A stretch of DNA of 64,000 bases from Paraburkholderia phytofirmans PsJN (GCF_000020125.1 NC_010681.1:3286001-3350000); one strand, 5' to 3'. Counted from the first letter of the stretch, positions 38,276 to 48,201 are shown. The notes: generated by a model from the letters alone, not told the origin. Translations and numbers: made by a program.

Positions 38276-39688
38276 ATGACTCAATCCGGCATCACCCGTG
38301 TGGCCGCCCGGCCGCCGACCCTGACCCGCCACGCGGCGGACACCGCGCGGCTCGCCGCGCCGCTTGCCATCGCACAGCTCTCGCAAATGGCGATGGGCGT
38401 CACCGACACGATCCTGCTCGGCTCGCTCGGCCCCGACGCGCTCGCCGCCGGCGGCCTCGGCGCAAATCTGTTTTTCGTGGTGGTCACGCTGCTGCAAGGC
38501 GTGTTGACCTCCGTCAGCGTGAGCGTGTCGCACGCGCGCGGCGCGCAGGACGAAGGCCGCGTGCCGCACATCTACTGGACTGGTCTCGTGCTGTCCGTGC
38601 TGCTGTCGGTGCCGGCGTTCTTCCTGCTCTCGTTCGCCACGCCGATCCTGCTCGCTTTCGGCGAACCCGCGCTGCTCGCGCACAACGTCGGCGAATATTC
38701 GGCGGTGCTGCGTTGGGGCTCGCTCGGCAGCCTGATCGGGGTCGGCCTGATGCGGTCGTTTCTGCCGGCGATCGGCGCGGCCAAACGGCTTTTGTGGGTG
38801 TCGCTGGCGAGCGTCGGCGTGAACGGTTTTCTGAATTACGGCCTGATCCACGGCGCCTATGGTCTGCCGCGGCTCGGTTTTCTCGGCTCGGCGGCCGCGA
38901 CCTCGATCACCGTCTGGCTGAGCGCGCTCGTGTTGATGGCGCTGCTGCATTTGCGCCCGCGTTATCGCCATTTCGTCGTCGCCACGCGGCCGAACGTGCC
39001 GCTGATGGGTGAACTGTTCGGCATCGGCTGGCCGGTCGCGATCACCTACGGCGTCGAGTCCACGCTCTTTCTCGCCACCGGCCTGATGGTCGGCCTGCTC
39101 GGCGAGTCGCAACTGGCCGCGCATCAGATCGCGCTGAATGTAGCCTCCGTGGCCTTCATGGTGCCGCTGGCGATAGGCCAGGCGGCGAACGTGCGCGTCG
39201 GCTTCTGGTCCGGCGCCGGCCAGCCGCTCGCCGCGCGCCACGCTGGTTTCGTCGCGCTCGCGCTCGGCGTCGCTTTCATGACGTTGTCGGGCCTCGTGCT
39301 GATCGCCGCCCCGCACTGGATCGTCGGCCTCTATCTGCATCTCGACGATCCGGCCAACGCGGCCACGGTCAAGCTCGCGAGTTCGCTGCTCGGCGTGGCG
39401 GCAATCTTCCAGATCGTCGATGGCATGCAGACGGTCGGCTCCGGCTGTCTGCGCGGCCTGAAAGACACGCGCGTACCGATGATCGCCGCCGCCTTCGGCT
39501 ACTGGGCGATCGGTTTTCCGACCGGCTACACGCTGGCGTTTCACTTCGGCCTCGGCGCTCGCGGACTGTGGTGGGGACTCGCGGCCGGCCTCGCCAGCGT
39601 CGCGCTGCTGATGACGCTGCGCTTTCACAAACTGAGCCTGCGGCGCGTGCCGGCCGTGTCTGGCGCGTCGCCGGTTAAACCGGTTTGA
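38276..39688 (+). CDS. MATE family efflux pump (NorM-like)
   Basis: A 470-residue multidrug and toxin extrusion transporter with about 12 membrane segments. The two halves open with LAAPLAIAQLSQMAMGVTDT and IGWPVAITYGVESTLFLATG, typical of NorM-type MATE pumps that expel cationic drugs using Na+ or H+. ATG at 38276. The last 20 codons overlap the first, most degraded copy of a 66-bp tandem repeat that continues past the stop. Confidence 0.92.
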   Translation: MTQSGITRVAARPPTLTRHAADTARLAAPLAIAQLSQMAMGVTDTILLGSLGPDALAAGGLGANLFFVVVTLLQGVLTSVSVSVSHARGAQDEGRVPHIYWTGLVLSVLLSVPAFFLLSFATPILLAFGEPALLAHNVGEYSAVLRWGSLGSLIGVGLMRSFLPAIGAAKRLLWVSLASVGVNGFLNYGLIHGAYGLPRLGFLGSAAATSITVWLSALVLMALLHLRPRYRHFVVATRPNVPLMGELFGIGWPVAITYGVESTLFLATGLMVGLLGESQLAAHQIALNVASVAFMVPLAIGQAANVRVGFWSGAGQPLAARHAGFVALALGVAFMTLSGLVLIAAPHWIVGLYLHLDDPANAATVKLASSLLGVAAIFQIVDGMQTVGSGCLRGLKDTRVPMIAAAFGYWAIGFPTGYTLAFHFGLGARGLWWGLAAGLASVALLMTLRFHKLSLRRVPAVSGASPVKPV

Positions 39689-39890
39689 TGATGGGTTAAA
39701 AGCGCCGTGCCGGCCGCACTTGGCGGGTCGTGGATCAAAACCGTTCGACGCCGATGCCGAGTTAAAAGCGTCGTGCCGCCCGCGCCCGGCGGTTCGCCGA
39801 TCAAACCCGGTTGACGCCGGGTGGCAGGTTAAAGGCGCCGCGCCGGCCACTCCCAGCGGCTCGCGGATCGATCCCGCGCGAAGTTACACC
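39630..39890. repeat. Diverged ~66-bp tandem repeat at the 3' end of the MATE gene
   Basis: Units start with TTAAA(A/G)GCG at 39696, 39762 and 39829, spaced 66 and 67 bp. A partial earlier copy (39630-39695) covers the last codons of the MATE gene. Shared words include GTGCCGSCCG, GATCAAAMCC and GACGCCG. Copies are roughly three-quarters identical by eye. Confidence 0.65.
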
Positions 39891-40274
39891 CGCAGCGCCA
39901 TCAGACAACGCAGGGCCCGTTATGAGCCCAATCCGCGTGAAGCGCTAACCTGCAGCGCATGCAGCCACACTCGTCACACCGTCGCCCAACCCCGGTAGAA
40001 CGATGCGCGCCTGGTTGCACGCGCAACCATCGACGCACGAGCAATTCACCGCGAACGGTAAAATACCGTGCTCCGGCGTAGACTCGCGCACCCGCACCCC
40101 CACGCCGAACCCCATTCGCGCCTCAAAAAGGCCAGCGCCGCCCGAAGGCCCATCACCCGCCAACAAGGCTTGCCGCGTTCACGCGACAGACTCCCGCAAG
40201 CGCGCCACCGCCGGTGGCGCGCCGCTCGACCGACCCTGCTTCTCGCCATAAAACATAATCAAGGACCACACGCC
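39891..40274 (+). other. Region before the BASS transporter gene
   Basis: 384 nt with no supported gene. It holds two inverted repeats: TGGTTGC-4nt-GCAACCA (40012-40029) and ACGGTA-AAA-TACCGT (40055-40069). The second includes a TAAAAT -10-like word, so an operator over the promoter is possible. Confidence 0.4.
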
Positions 40275-41234
40275 ATGCTTGCCCGCGTCACCCGTCTTTT
40301 CCCGCTCTGGGCCGTGCTCGTTTCGATTGCCGCTTACTTCTCGCCCGCCTCGTTCGCAGGCGTCGCGCCGCACGTCACCACGCTGCTGACGATCATCATG
40401 CTGGCGATGGGCGTCACCCTTTCCGTGGCCGATTTCCAGCGCGTCTTCACGCGGCCCGCGCCGGTGATCGCCGGCATCGTGCTGCACTATCTCGTCATGC
40501 CGCTCGCCGCCTGGGTGATAGCCAAGGCGCTGCGCATGCCGCCCGATCTCACCGCCGGCATGGTGCTGGTGGGCAGCGTGGCAAGCGGTACGGCGTCGAA
40601 CGTGATGATCTACCTGGCGCGCGGCGACGTCGCGTTGTCGGTGACGATCAGCGCGCTGTCGACGCTCGTCGGCGTGTTCGCGACGCCGCTGCTCACGCGT
40701 CTTTACGTGGACGCGTCGATCGCCGTCGACGTGCACGGCATGCTGATGAGCATTCTGCAAATCGTCGCGTTGCCGATCGTGGTCGGCCTGATCGTCAATC
40801 ATCTGTTCGGCAAGGTCGTGCGCAAGATCGAACCGATCCTGCCGCTGATCTCGATGGTCGCGATCGTACTGATCATCGGCGCGGTGGTGGGCGGCACGCA
40901 GAAGAGCATCGCGTCGGTCGGCCTCGTGGTGATGCTGGGTGTGGTGCTGCATAACGGCATCGGCTTGCTCGGCGGCTATTGGGGCGGCCGTCTGCTCGGT
41001 TTCGACGAAGCCGTGTGCCGCACGCTCGCGATCGAAGTGGGCATGCAGAACTCGGGCCTTGCCGCGACGCTCGGCAAGCTCTATTTCACGCCGATCGCGG
41101 CCTTGCCCGGCGCGCTGTTTTCGGTGTGGCACAACCTGTCGGGCTCGCTGCTCGCCGGGTACTGGGCGGGACGTCCCGCGAAAAGTTGGACGCATGCGGA
41201 TGGCGGACAGGTGTTGAATACCGAACGCGGTTAA
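40275..41234 (+). CDS. Bile acid:sodium symporter (BASS) family transporter
   Basis: A 319-residue membrane protein of the BASS family with about 9-10 membrane segments. Conserved motifs include [13 protein letters not shown], the crossover [22 protein letters not shown] and [14 protein letters not shown]. Family members carry ketopantoate, pyruvate-like acids or bile acids with Na+; the substrate here is unknown. ATG at 40275; the frame is open further upstream, but those residues do not look like a leader. Confidence 0.9.
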   Translation: MLARVTRLFPLWAVLVSIAAYFSPASFAGVAPHVTTLLTIIMLAMGVTLSVADFQRVFTRPAPVIAGIVLHYLVMPLAAWVIAKALRMPPDLTAGMVLVGSVASGTASNVMIYLARGDVALSVTISALSTLVGVFATPLLTRLYVDASIAVDVHGMLMSILQIVALPIVVGLIVNHLFGKVVRKIEPILPLISMVAIVLIIGAVVGGTQKSIASVGLVVMLGVVLHNGIGLLGGYWGGRLLGFDEAVCRTLAIEVGMQNSGLAATLGKLYFTPIAALPGALFSVWHNLSGSLLAGYWAGRPAKSWTHADGGQVLNTERG

Positions 41235-41311
41235 CAGGCAGGCCGCACGCGTCGAGCCGTTTCAGGATCTCGGTGCGCATGGCCTGCACGATCATGCATT
41301 CGACAACGGCT

Positions 41312-41342
41312 TCTGCCGTTACGTCCACGACGTAACGGCAGA
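41312..41342. repeat. Perfect 14-bp inverted repeat with a 3-bp loop
   Basis: TCTGCCGTTACGTC, CAC, GACGTAACGGCAGA: fully matched arms between the BASS gene and the phospholipase-D gene. No T-run follows on either strand, so it is not a classic terminator. It could be an operator, a transcript-stabilising hairpin, or a repeat element. Confidence 0.75.
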
Positions 41343-41499
41343 GCCCGCAACGCGCGTGGTCCAACGCGAAAGTTCGATCGCCGGGACCGCCTGCAAGAAC
41401 AGAAGCCCATCAGGCTGATTCCCCTTAGAATGCATTTCTCGACAGCGTGAGCCACTCACTCGCTGCCGCCATGAGAAGCCTGCAAACTAGGGGAAACGC

Positions 41500-43173
41500 G
41501 TGCCGTCGCATAGAGATCAAAGCCAGGCCGCACTGCAACGCACGTGCGCGTCCGGCATACTCAGGAAGTCCGCTTGGGGAACAACGAGACATTTCTTCCT
41601 GCTGTGTTGCGCAACAGCATTTTTGACTGCCTGCGCAACGAGGCCTCCCGCCACCGCATTCGACCGTCAAGTCACCCACGCACTCCCCGCCACGGAAAAC
41701 ACACCGCTGCATACGGCGCTCGCGCCGCTCGAAGCAGCGCATCCGGATCAGTCCGGTTTCCGTGTGCTCGCAAGCGGCACCGACGCCTTGCAGATGCGCA
41801 TCGCACTGGCGCGCGCCGCGACCAAAACCCTCGACATGCAGTACTACATCGCCAACGAGGACACCACCGGCAAACTGCTGCTCGGCGCCGCGCTCTATGC
41901 GGCCGACCACGGCGTGCGGGTGCGCATGCTGGTCGACGACCTGAACTTCAAGGACATCGACCAGGTGATGGCGGGCTTGAACTCGCACAACAACATCGAG
42001 ATTCGCGTCTTCAATCCGTTCGGCAGCGCGCAGCAAGGCGTATTCGAACGCACGACCAACGTTTTCACGCAGCTCGGCCATTTCACGCGCCGCATGCATA
42101 ACAAGGCGATGATCGCGGACAACCAGATCGCGATCGTGGGCGGCCGCAATCTCGGCGACGAATACTTCAGCGCGAGCGAAACGCTGCAATTCCGCGATCT
42201 CGACGTGCTGGCCGCCGGCCCGATCACCGCCGACGTTTCCGCGAGTTTCGACGACTACTGGAACAGCAGCATCGCCTATCCGTTGCGCGTGCTGAACAAG
42301 CAGAAGTTCGACGCGAAGGAATTGGACAAGACGCGCGACGACTTGCGTCAGCACTGGCGCACCAACGCCGATCCGTACAACGCCAAGCCGCTGAACGCGA
42401 CGCCGCTCGCCACGCAGATCGCCAACGATCAGCTCGGTTTGACCTGGGCGCCGGCCGAGTTCAAAGCGGACTTGCCCGAGAAGATCGTGCATCCGTCGCC
42501 GGATTATGTGAGTCCACCGATGCAGCGGCTCGGCGAATTGATGCGCGACGCGCAGAAGGACTTCCTGATCATTTCGCCCTACTTCGTGCCGCACGATTCG
42601 GGCGTCAAGGCGGCCGGCGAACTGACGCATCGCGGCGTTCGCATCGCCGTGCTGACCAATTCGCTCGCCGCCACCGACGCGGTCGCCGTGCAGGCGGGCT
42701 ACAGTCCATTTCGCGTGCCGCTTCTAAAACAGGGCGTCGAGTTATACGAATTCAAGCCGCAGCAGGACACGCCCCCTGCGGGCGTGGCCGGCTCGCAGTC
42801 GCGCGCCAGTCTGCATGCGAAAACCTATGTGATCGATCGCAAGATTCTGGTGATCGGCTCGATGAATCTCGACCCGCGCTCGGCCAATCTGAACACTGAA
42901 CTGGCGCTGGTGATCCACAGTCCGGCGCTCGCCGAACAGGTCGCGGGAATCTTCGAACGCGCCACGGCGCCCGAGGAAAGCTATCGCGTCACGCTCGCCG
43001 ACGACGCGCAACTCGCCTACCTGCGCTCGATCGGCGCGCCGCTGTCGCCGCTCGTGTGGACCGACGTCGAAAACGGCGCGCGCCGCACGTACATATTCGA
43101 TCCGCAGGCCGGCTTGTACCGGAACGCGCTAACAGGTCTATTCTCCTTATTGCCCGTTAACGCAGAACTTTGA
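41500..43173 (+). CDS. Phospholipase D / cardiolipin synthase family lipoprotein (ClsC-like)
   Basis: A 557-residue PLD-superfamily enzyme. Two HKD motifs are visible: MHNKAMIADNQIAIVGGRN and LHAKTYVIDRKILVIGSMN. The N-terminus has a lipobox-like segment (FLTACAT), so it is probably a membrane lipoprotein. The layout fits the ClsC-type phosphatidyl transferases that make cardiolipin, but phospholipase activity is also possible. GTG start at 41500, with AGGGGA upstream. It ends 15 nt before fumC. Confidence 0.87.
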   Translation: MPSHRDQSQAALQRTCASGILRKSAWGTTRHFFLLCCATAFLTACATRPPATAFDRQVTHALPATENTPLHTALAPLEAAHPDQSGFRVLASGTDALQMRIALARAATKTLDMQYYIANEDTTGKLLLGAALYAADHGVRVRMLVDDLNFKDIDQVMAGLNSHNNIEIRVFNPFGSAQQGVFERTTNVFTQLGHFTRRMHNKAMIADNQIAIVGGRNLGDEYFSASETLQFRDLDVLAAGPITADVSASFDDYWNSSIAYPLRVLNKQKFDAKELDKTRDDLRQHWRTNADPYNAKPLNATPLATQIANDQLGLTWAPAEFKADLPEKIVHPSPDYVSPPMQRLGELMRDAQKDFLIISPYFVPHDSGVKAAGELTHRGVRIAVLTNSLAATDAVAVQAGYSPFRVPLLKQGVELYEFKPQQDTPPAGVAGSQSRASLHAKTYVIDRKILVIGSMNLDPRSANLNTELALVIHSPALAEQVAGIFERATAPEESYRVTLADDAQLAYLRSIGAPLSPLVWTDVENGARRTYIFDPQAGLYRNALTGLFSLLPVNAEL

Positions 43174-43188
43174 TCAGCGGAGTGGAAC

Positions 43189-44589
43189 ATGACTGAAGAC
43201 GTACGAATGGAGCGGGACACGTTCGGCGAGATCGCCGTGCCGAACGCCCGTCTATGGGGCGCGCAGACTCAGCGCTCACTGCAGAATTTCCGCATTTCGA
43301 CCGAGAAGCAATCGCCCGAACTGATCGTCGCGCTCGCCGTCATCAAGCGCGCCGCCGCCGAAGTCAACCTCGGCCTCGGCGTGCTGGACGAAAGCAAGGC
43401 GAAGGCGATCATGCAGGCCGCCGACGAGATCATCGACGGCAAGCATCCGGATGAATTTCCGCTGGCCGTCTGGCAGACCGGCTCCGGCACGCAGACCAAC
43501 ATGAACCTCAACGAGGTGATTGCGAATCGCGCGAGCGAGTTGCTCGGCGGCGTGCGCGGCGAAGAGCGCAAAGTGCATCCGAACGACGACGTGAATCGCG
43601 GCCAATCGTCGAACGACGTGTTTCCGACCGCCATGCACGTGGCCGCGGCGTATGCGATCGTCAAGCATCTGCAGCCGGCGCTGAAGACGCTGCGCGATAC
43701 GCTCGACGGCAAGGCGAAGGCGTTTGCCGACATCGTCAAGATCGGCCGCACGCACTTGCAGGACGCCACGCCGCTCACGCTCGGCCAGGAGTTTTCGGGC
43801 TACGTCGCGCAACTCGATCATGGCATTCGTCACGTGGAAACGGCGCTGCCGCATCTGTACGAACTGGCGCAAGGCGGAACCGCGGTCGGCACCGGTTTGA
43901 ACGCGCATCCGCAGTTCGCGGACAAGGTGGCGGCCGCGATCGGCAAGCTGACCGGTTTGCCGTTCGTGTCGGCGCCGAACAAATTCGAAGTGATGGCCGC
44001 GGCCGACGCGCTGGTATTCGCGCACGGCGCGCTGAAGACGGTGGCGGCGAGTCTGAACAAGATCGCCAACGACGTTCGCTGGCTCGCAAGCGGCCCGCGT
44101 TGCGGCCTGGGTGAACTATCGATTCCCGAGAATGAGCCGGGCAGCTCGATCATGCCGGGCAAAGTCAATCCGACTCAGTCCGAAGCATTGACGATGCTGT
44201 GCGCGCAGGTGTTCGGCAATGATGTCGCGGTGAATATCGGCGGCGCGAGCGGCAATTTCGAGCTGAACGTGTTCCGGCCGATGATCGCGCACAACGTGCT
44301 GCAATCGGTCCGCCTGCTCGCCGACGGCGCGCGCAGTTTCAACGACAACTGCGCGGTCGGCATCGAACCGAATCGCGAGCGCATCGAGACCTTGCTCAAC
44401 GAATCGCTGATGCTGGTGACGGCGCTCAATCCGCACATCGGCTACGACAAGGCCGCGAAGATCGCCAAGAAGGCACACAAGGAAGGCACCACGCTGAAGG
44501 CGGCGGCGCTGGCGCTCGGTTTCGTCACCGAGCAGCAGTTCGATGAATGGGTGCGGCCGAAGGATATGGTCGGCAATTCGGCGAGTTAG
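43189..44589 (+). CDS. fumC: Class II fumarate hydratase FumC
   Basis: Iron-free fumarase that interconverts fumarate and malate in the citric acid cycle. The 466-residue protein has the signature [11 protein letters not shown], plus [12 protein letters not shown] and [20 protein letters not shown] precedes the ATG. It follows the PLD gene by 15 nt and ends before two stem-loops. Confidence 0.96.
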   Translation: MTEDVRMERDTFGEIAVPNARLWGAQTQRSLQNFRISTEKQSPELIVALAVIKRAAAEVNLGLGVLDESKAKAIMQAADEIIDGKHPDEFPLAVWQTGSGTQTNMNLNEVIANRASELLGGVRGEERKVHPNDDVNRGQSSNDVFPTAMHVAAAYAIVKHLQPALKTLRDTLDGKAKAFADIVKIGRTHLQDATPLTLGQEFSGYVAQLDHGIRHVETALPHLYELAQGGTAVGTGLNAHPQFADKVAAAIGKLTGLPFVSAPNKFEVMAAADALVFAHGALKTVAASLNKIANDVRWLASGPRCGLGELSIPENEPGSSIMPGKVNPTQSEALTMLCAQVFGNDVAVNIGGASGNFELNVFRPMIAHNVLQSVRLLADGARSFNDNCAVGIEPNRERIETLLNESLMLVTALNPHIGYDKAAKIAKKAHKEGTTLKAAALALGFVTEQQFDEWVRPKDMVGNSAS

Positions 44590-44664
44590 GCAACTGCGCG
44601 CTCACGCTTGGCCGACCTGGCTGACTTGCAGGCCGCAAGCCCGGCGTGATTCAAAACAACAGCA

Positions 44665-44720
44665 GTCCGCGCGGATTTCAACTTCGCGCGGACCGCGAGC
44701 GGCGCCTTCAGGCGCCGCTT
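44665..44720. terminator. Two stem-loops between fumC and the convergent thioesterase gene
   Basis: First: GTCCGCGCG-11nt-CGCGCGGAC (44665-44693). Second: AGCGGCGCC-TTCA-GGCGCCGCT (44698-44719), whose right arm overlaps the stop codon of the thioesterase gene. Together they probably end both converging transcripts, though T-runs are short. Confidence 0.6.
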
Positions 44721-45225
44721 AAACCTTCCCCTGCGCCACCTCTTCCGGCTTCAGTTCGACGATCGCGTCGAGCGCTTCCTTCACGTCTATCGCGTATCTG
44801 GCGAGGCGCTTCTGTTCGTCTGTCTCCGGCACGAAGGCCGGCACCGGCACCGGCTGGCCGTTTTCGTTGACGGCGACCATCACGATCAGACAATCGGTGG
44901 TTTGCAGCAGTTCGCCGCCCTTCGGATCGCCCGCCTGCACCGAAACATGAATGTGCATGCTGGTGCGGCCCGTGGCCACGACCCGGGCGCGCAGTTCGAC
45001 CAGGTTGCCGACCAGAATCGGCCGGCGAAAGCGGATATTGCCCACGCTGACCGTCACGCAATAGCGACCGGACCACACCGCCGAGCATGCGTACGCGGTT
45101 TCGTCGATCCACTTCATCAACGCACCGCCGTGCACCTTGCCGCCGAAATTGACCGAGCTCGGCTCGGCCAGAAAGCGGAAAGTGGTTTCGGAACGATCCA
45201 GCGGCGCTACGGAAGGGTTGCTCAT
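44719..45225 (-). CDS. Acyl-CoA thioesterase (hotdog fold)
   Basis: A 168-residue cytosolic hotdog-fold thioesterase of the YciA/BFIT type. Conserved GGKVHGGALMKWIDETAY has the catalytic Asp, and SVGNIRFRRPILVGN follows. It hydrolyses acyl-CoA esters; chain-length preference cannot be read. I chose ATG at 45225 (MSNPSVAPL); an in-frame start at 45387 would add 54 non-conserved residues. It stands alone. Confidence 0.88.
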   Translation of the reverse strand: MSNPSVAPLDRSETTFRFLAEPSSVNFGGKVHGGALMKWIDETAYACSAVWSGRYCVTVSVGNIRFRRPILVGNLVELRARVVATGRTSMHIHVSVQAGDPKGGELLQTTDCLIVMVAVNENGQPVPVPAFVPETDEQKRLARYAIDVKEALDAIVELKPEEVAQGKV

Positions 45226-45370
45226 CTTGACTCCGGTCAATCGGATGCATTGAAAGGAGGCGATTATACGAGCGCAATATTGACGCGTCGCGGCTGGGAT
45301 GCGGCACGCGGGAGAAGGCCGGTGGGAGCACGGGTTTGGCTTGCGGGGAGCTTTCGTTTTGGTTGCGCGT

Positions 45371-46684
45371 TCAACTCGCTTCGGCAAGCTCCGAGGCGGT
45401 TTCGGAAACAGCCCCGTTCCGCGGCGCGGCCGCCGACATGAAGCGCTCGCGATAATCGAGCGGCAGCACGCCGAAACGTCGCAGAAAAGCCCGCCGCAGG
45501 TTCTGTTCGCTGCCGAATCCGCAGTCGAGCGCGATTCGCTTGAGCGGCCGGCGCGATTCGGCGAGCGCGCGCGAAGCGGCTTCCAGACGCAGTGCCGAGA
45601 CGGTTTTAGCCGGCGTGCGGCCGACCTCGTCCACGTAGCGCCGCGCGAAGGTGCGCGGGCTCATCCGGGTTCGTTCGGCGAGCCGCTCGACCGACAGGTC
45701 GTCGCGCAAATGCGCCGTCATCCAGCTGTGCAGCGCCTCGAAAGGCCCGTTCGCCGAGGCCTGCGCCGCCAGCGCCGCGCTGTATTGCGACTGCCCGCCC
45801 GGCCGCTTCATGAAGACCACCAGCCGCCGCGCCGCCTGCATCGCGACCGCGTGACCGACGTCCTCCTCGATCAGCGCCAGCGCCAGATCGATGCCCGCCG
45901 TCACGCCCGCCGACGTCCAGACGACGCCATCGCCTTCGTGACGCCCGGCATCGCGGATAAAGATCGGATCGGCATCCACATGGACGTTGGGAAACCGCTG
46001 CGCGAGGCGCGGCGCGTCGCGCCAATGCGTGGTCGCTCGGCGGCCGTCGAGCAGGCCCGCCGCCGCCAGATAGAACGCGCCGGTGCACACCGAGCACACG
46101 CGCCGGGCACGCGGCGCATGGCGCCGGATCCACGCGACGAGTTCCGGTTCCAGCGTGCAATGTTCGTCGACAGGGACGCCGGGAACGATCAGCGTGTCGA
46201 TCGGCTGGTCGTCGAGTGAATCGAGGCGTTCGGTGACGATCGGCAAGCCGGGGAAAGTCTGCAATATGCCGCCGTCGATCGAGGCGACCGTGGTGCGGTA
46301 GGCCAATGGCTGGGGCAGGCTGCGACCCGGGGAACTAGCCGAACTCGCTGCACTAGGTGCACTGTACGAATTCGCCGCGTCGTTCGAAGTAGCCGAACTG
46401 GCCGCGCCAGCCGAACCGTACGAATTGGCCGCGCTGTCCGAACCAGACGAACCCGCCGACTGACCTGCACCAGCCGAACTCGCCCCACTACCCGCACTGC
46501 CCGATATGCCCGATCGGCCCGCGTCGCGGACGACTCCCTCGTCGTTGTCCACGGCTTGGCCGACTCCCGCCCCCGCTGTCCCCGCGACCGTTAACTCCGC
46601 GCGCCAGAACGCCTCCAGGGGTCCGCAGGCGTCGAGCAGCACCAGATCCGGTGCGACCGCGAAAACGATATGACGCGCCGCCAT
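45371..46684 (-). CDS. GlxA family regulator (DJ-1/PfpI plus AraC HTH) with low-complexity insertion
   Basis: A 437-residue regulator of the GlxA type. Residues 1-30 start a DJ-1/PfpI domain (IVFAVAPDLVLLDACGPLEAF), which resumes at about 127 (LAYRTTVASIDGG) and includes VCSVCTGAFYLA. The AraC DNA-binding domain is at about 320-425 (LSVERLAERTRMSPRTFARRY and IALDCGFGSEQNLRRAFLRR). Between lies an odd Ser/Ala/Gly-rich insertion of roughly 85 residues (about 32-120). The start overlaps the MFS stop by one base, so the two are likely coupled. Ligand is unknown. Confidence 0.86.
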   Translation of the reverse strand: MAARHIVFAVAPDLVLLDACGPLEAFWRAELTVAGTAGAGVGQAVDNDEGVVRDAGRSGISGSAGSGASSAGAGQSAGSSGSDSAANSYGSAGAASSATSNDAANSYSAPSAASSASSPGRSLPQPLAYRTTVASIDGGILQTFPGLPIVTERLDSLDDQPIDTLIVPGVPVDEHCTLEPELVAWIRRHAPRARRVCSVCTGAFYLAAAGLLDGRRATTHWRDAPRLAQRFPNVHVDADPIFIRDAGRHEGDGVVWTSAGVTAGIDLALALIEEDVGHAVAMQAARRLVVFMKRPGGQSQYSAALAAQASANGPFEALHSWMTAHLRDDLSVERLAERTRMSPRTFARRYVDEVGRTPAKTVSALRLEAASRALAESRRPLKRIALDCGFGSEQNLRRAFLRRFGVLPLDYRERFMSAAAPRNGAVSETASELAEAS

Positions 46685-47940
46685 CAGGACACCTCCGCCA
46701 TTAACCGCCGCTTGCGCGACCACGCGTACCCGAGCGTGGCCAGCGCCGCCGCCGCAAGCAGCGGAAATATCGCGGCATTGATCGTCGCCCAGCCGAAGCG
46801 GGCCAGCAATTGACCGGCGAACAGCGACCCCAGCGCGGAAAACGCGAACGTCGTGAACTCGCTGGTGGCCTGCGTCTTGGCCCGCTCCGACGGCCGGTAC
46901 GATTGCGCGAGCAGCGTCGAGCCGCCGACGAACATGAAATTCCAGCCCACGCCAAGACAGGCGAGCGCCGCGTAGAAATGCGGCAGATCGGTTGAACGCA
47001 ACGCGAGTACGCCGCACAGCGCCGAGAGCGCAATGCCCGCGCCGATCACCCGCAGCACGCCGAAGTGTTTGATCAGCCGTGCGGAAAAGAGCGACGGCGC
47101 GAACATGCCGACCAGGTGCCACTGGATGACCTGCGCGCCGTCGCCGATCGTGTGGCCGCAGGCGACCGCGGCGATCGGCGTCGCGGTCATCACGAACATC
47201 ATCACAGCGTAGCCGAGCGCGTTGTTGGCGAGCGCCGCCGCGAAGATCGGCTGCCGCACGATCTCGCCGAGCGGCCGCGCCGCCTCGTGAGTCGCCGCCG
47301 TGCTCGCGGTGGGAGCCGCGTCGCGATACAGCAGCGTTAGCAACGCTATCGATAAAAGCCCGAAGCCCGTTACCAGCGCATACGAACCCGCGAATGCGAC
47401 CGGCGCCAGCCAGTCCTTGCTCCACGCGGCAAGCAGCGGCCCGCAAACGGCGGCCACCACGCCGCCCGCCAGCACGGTCGAAATCGCGCGGCTTTTATCG
47501 TCGATGCCGACCGCGTCGGCGGCGGCCAGCCGGTAATACTGCGCGAACGCCTGGAACACGCCGACTGTCGACGTGCCGGCGCAGAAGGCCCAGAAACTGT
47601 GGTGAAAGATCGCCCACACCGAAATCGCGCCGCCTAGCGCGCCGACGCCCGCGCCGAGCACGAAGCCCGCGCGGCGGCCGATGCGCGCCATCAGGAACGA
47701 CGCGAAGATCGTCGTCAGCGCGGCGGCGACGGTGATCAGCGAGAACGGCAGCGTGGCGAGCGCTTTGTCGTCGGCAAGCGTATAGCCGACCAGACCGGTC
47801 AGCGTCAGATCGATCGATACCGACGAGGTGTACAGCGCCTGGCACACGGCGAGCACGCGCGCGGCACGCCGGTCGTGCGGATCGGTGTCGCGCAGGCCGG
47901 GTGCATGGGCTGGAACGGTGGAAGCGGCGGACGGTGGCAT
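46684..47940 (-). CDS. MFS transporter
   Basis: A 418-residue major facilitator with about 12 membrane segments. After the first helix pair comes a loop with ARIGRRAGFVLGAG (motif A-like). The middle loop near residue 215 holds AAPTASTAATHEAARP. The C-terminal basic tail (SRKRRLMAEVS) is cytoplasmic. Substrate is unknown; the coupled GlxA-type regulator suggests it exports or imports the compound sensed by that regulator. Confidence 0.88.
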   Translation of the reverse strand: MPPSAASTVPAHAPGLRDTDPHDRRAARVLAVCQALYTSSVSIDLTLTGLVGYTLADDKALATLPFSLITVAAALTTIFASFLMARIGRRAGFVLGAGVGALGGAISVWAIFHHSFWAFCAGTSTVGVFQAFAQYYRLAAADAVGIDDKSRAISTVLAGGVVAAVCGPLLAAWSKDWLAPVAFAGSYALVTGFGLLSIALLTLLYRDAAPTASTAATHEAARPLGEIVRQPIFAAALANNALGYAVMMFVMTATPIAAVACGHTIGDGAQVIQWHLVGMFAPSLFSARLIKHFGVLRVIGAGIALSALCGVLALRSTDLPHFYAALACLGVGWNFMFVGGSTLLAQSYRPSERAKTQATSEFTTFAFSALGSLFAGQLLARFGWATINAAIFPLLAAAALATLGYAWSRKRRLMAEVS

Positions 47941-48057
47941 CGATAGGCCGCGGGGCGGCGGAAGTGAGGTGACCCCGATCGTTACATGAGCGCCGATGGC
48001 AGAGATGCCAATGATGCATCAATTTCTGCCAGTCGTGATGAGTCGCCGACCGCTCGC

Positions 48058-48201
48058 CTATTTGCGGACGGAGATGCCTTCGTCGATGGTGCCGTACATC
48101 GTGATGCTGCCGGTGCCCGCGCCCGATCCCGACGCCGCGCCGCCCTGCGCGCATGCGCCGAGCAGCAAGGCTGCGGCAAGGACGGCAAGAAGAGTTTTCA
48201 T
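48058..48201 (-). CDS. Tiny lipoprotein with porin-strand-like end
   Basis: A 47-residue protein with a clean lipobox (LLLGACAQ, Cys at 20), so it is probably a lipoprotein of about 28 mature residues. The mature end SITMYGTIDEGISV resembles the first beta-strand of Burkholderia general porins. I chose ATG at 48201 because it gives the signal peptide directly. No known family. It is divergent from the ArsR-like gene. Confidence 0.65.
   Translation of the reverse strand: MKTLLAVLAAALLLGACAQGGAASGSGAGTGSITMYGTIDEGISVRK

Noticed and set aside
45371..47446. Possible fusion of the MFS carrier with the GlxA-type regulator
   Set aside because: The regulator frame runs open into the MFS gene, but the extra part is a shadow of the MFS frame. 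The regulator has its own start at 46684, coupled to the MFS stop.
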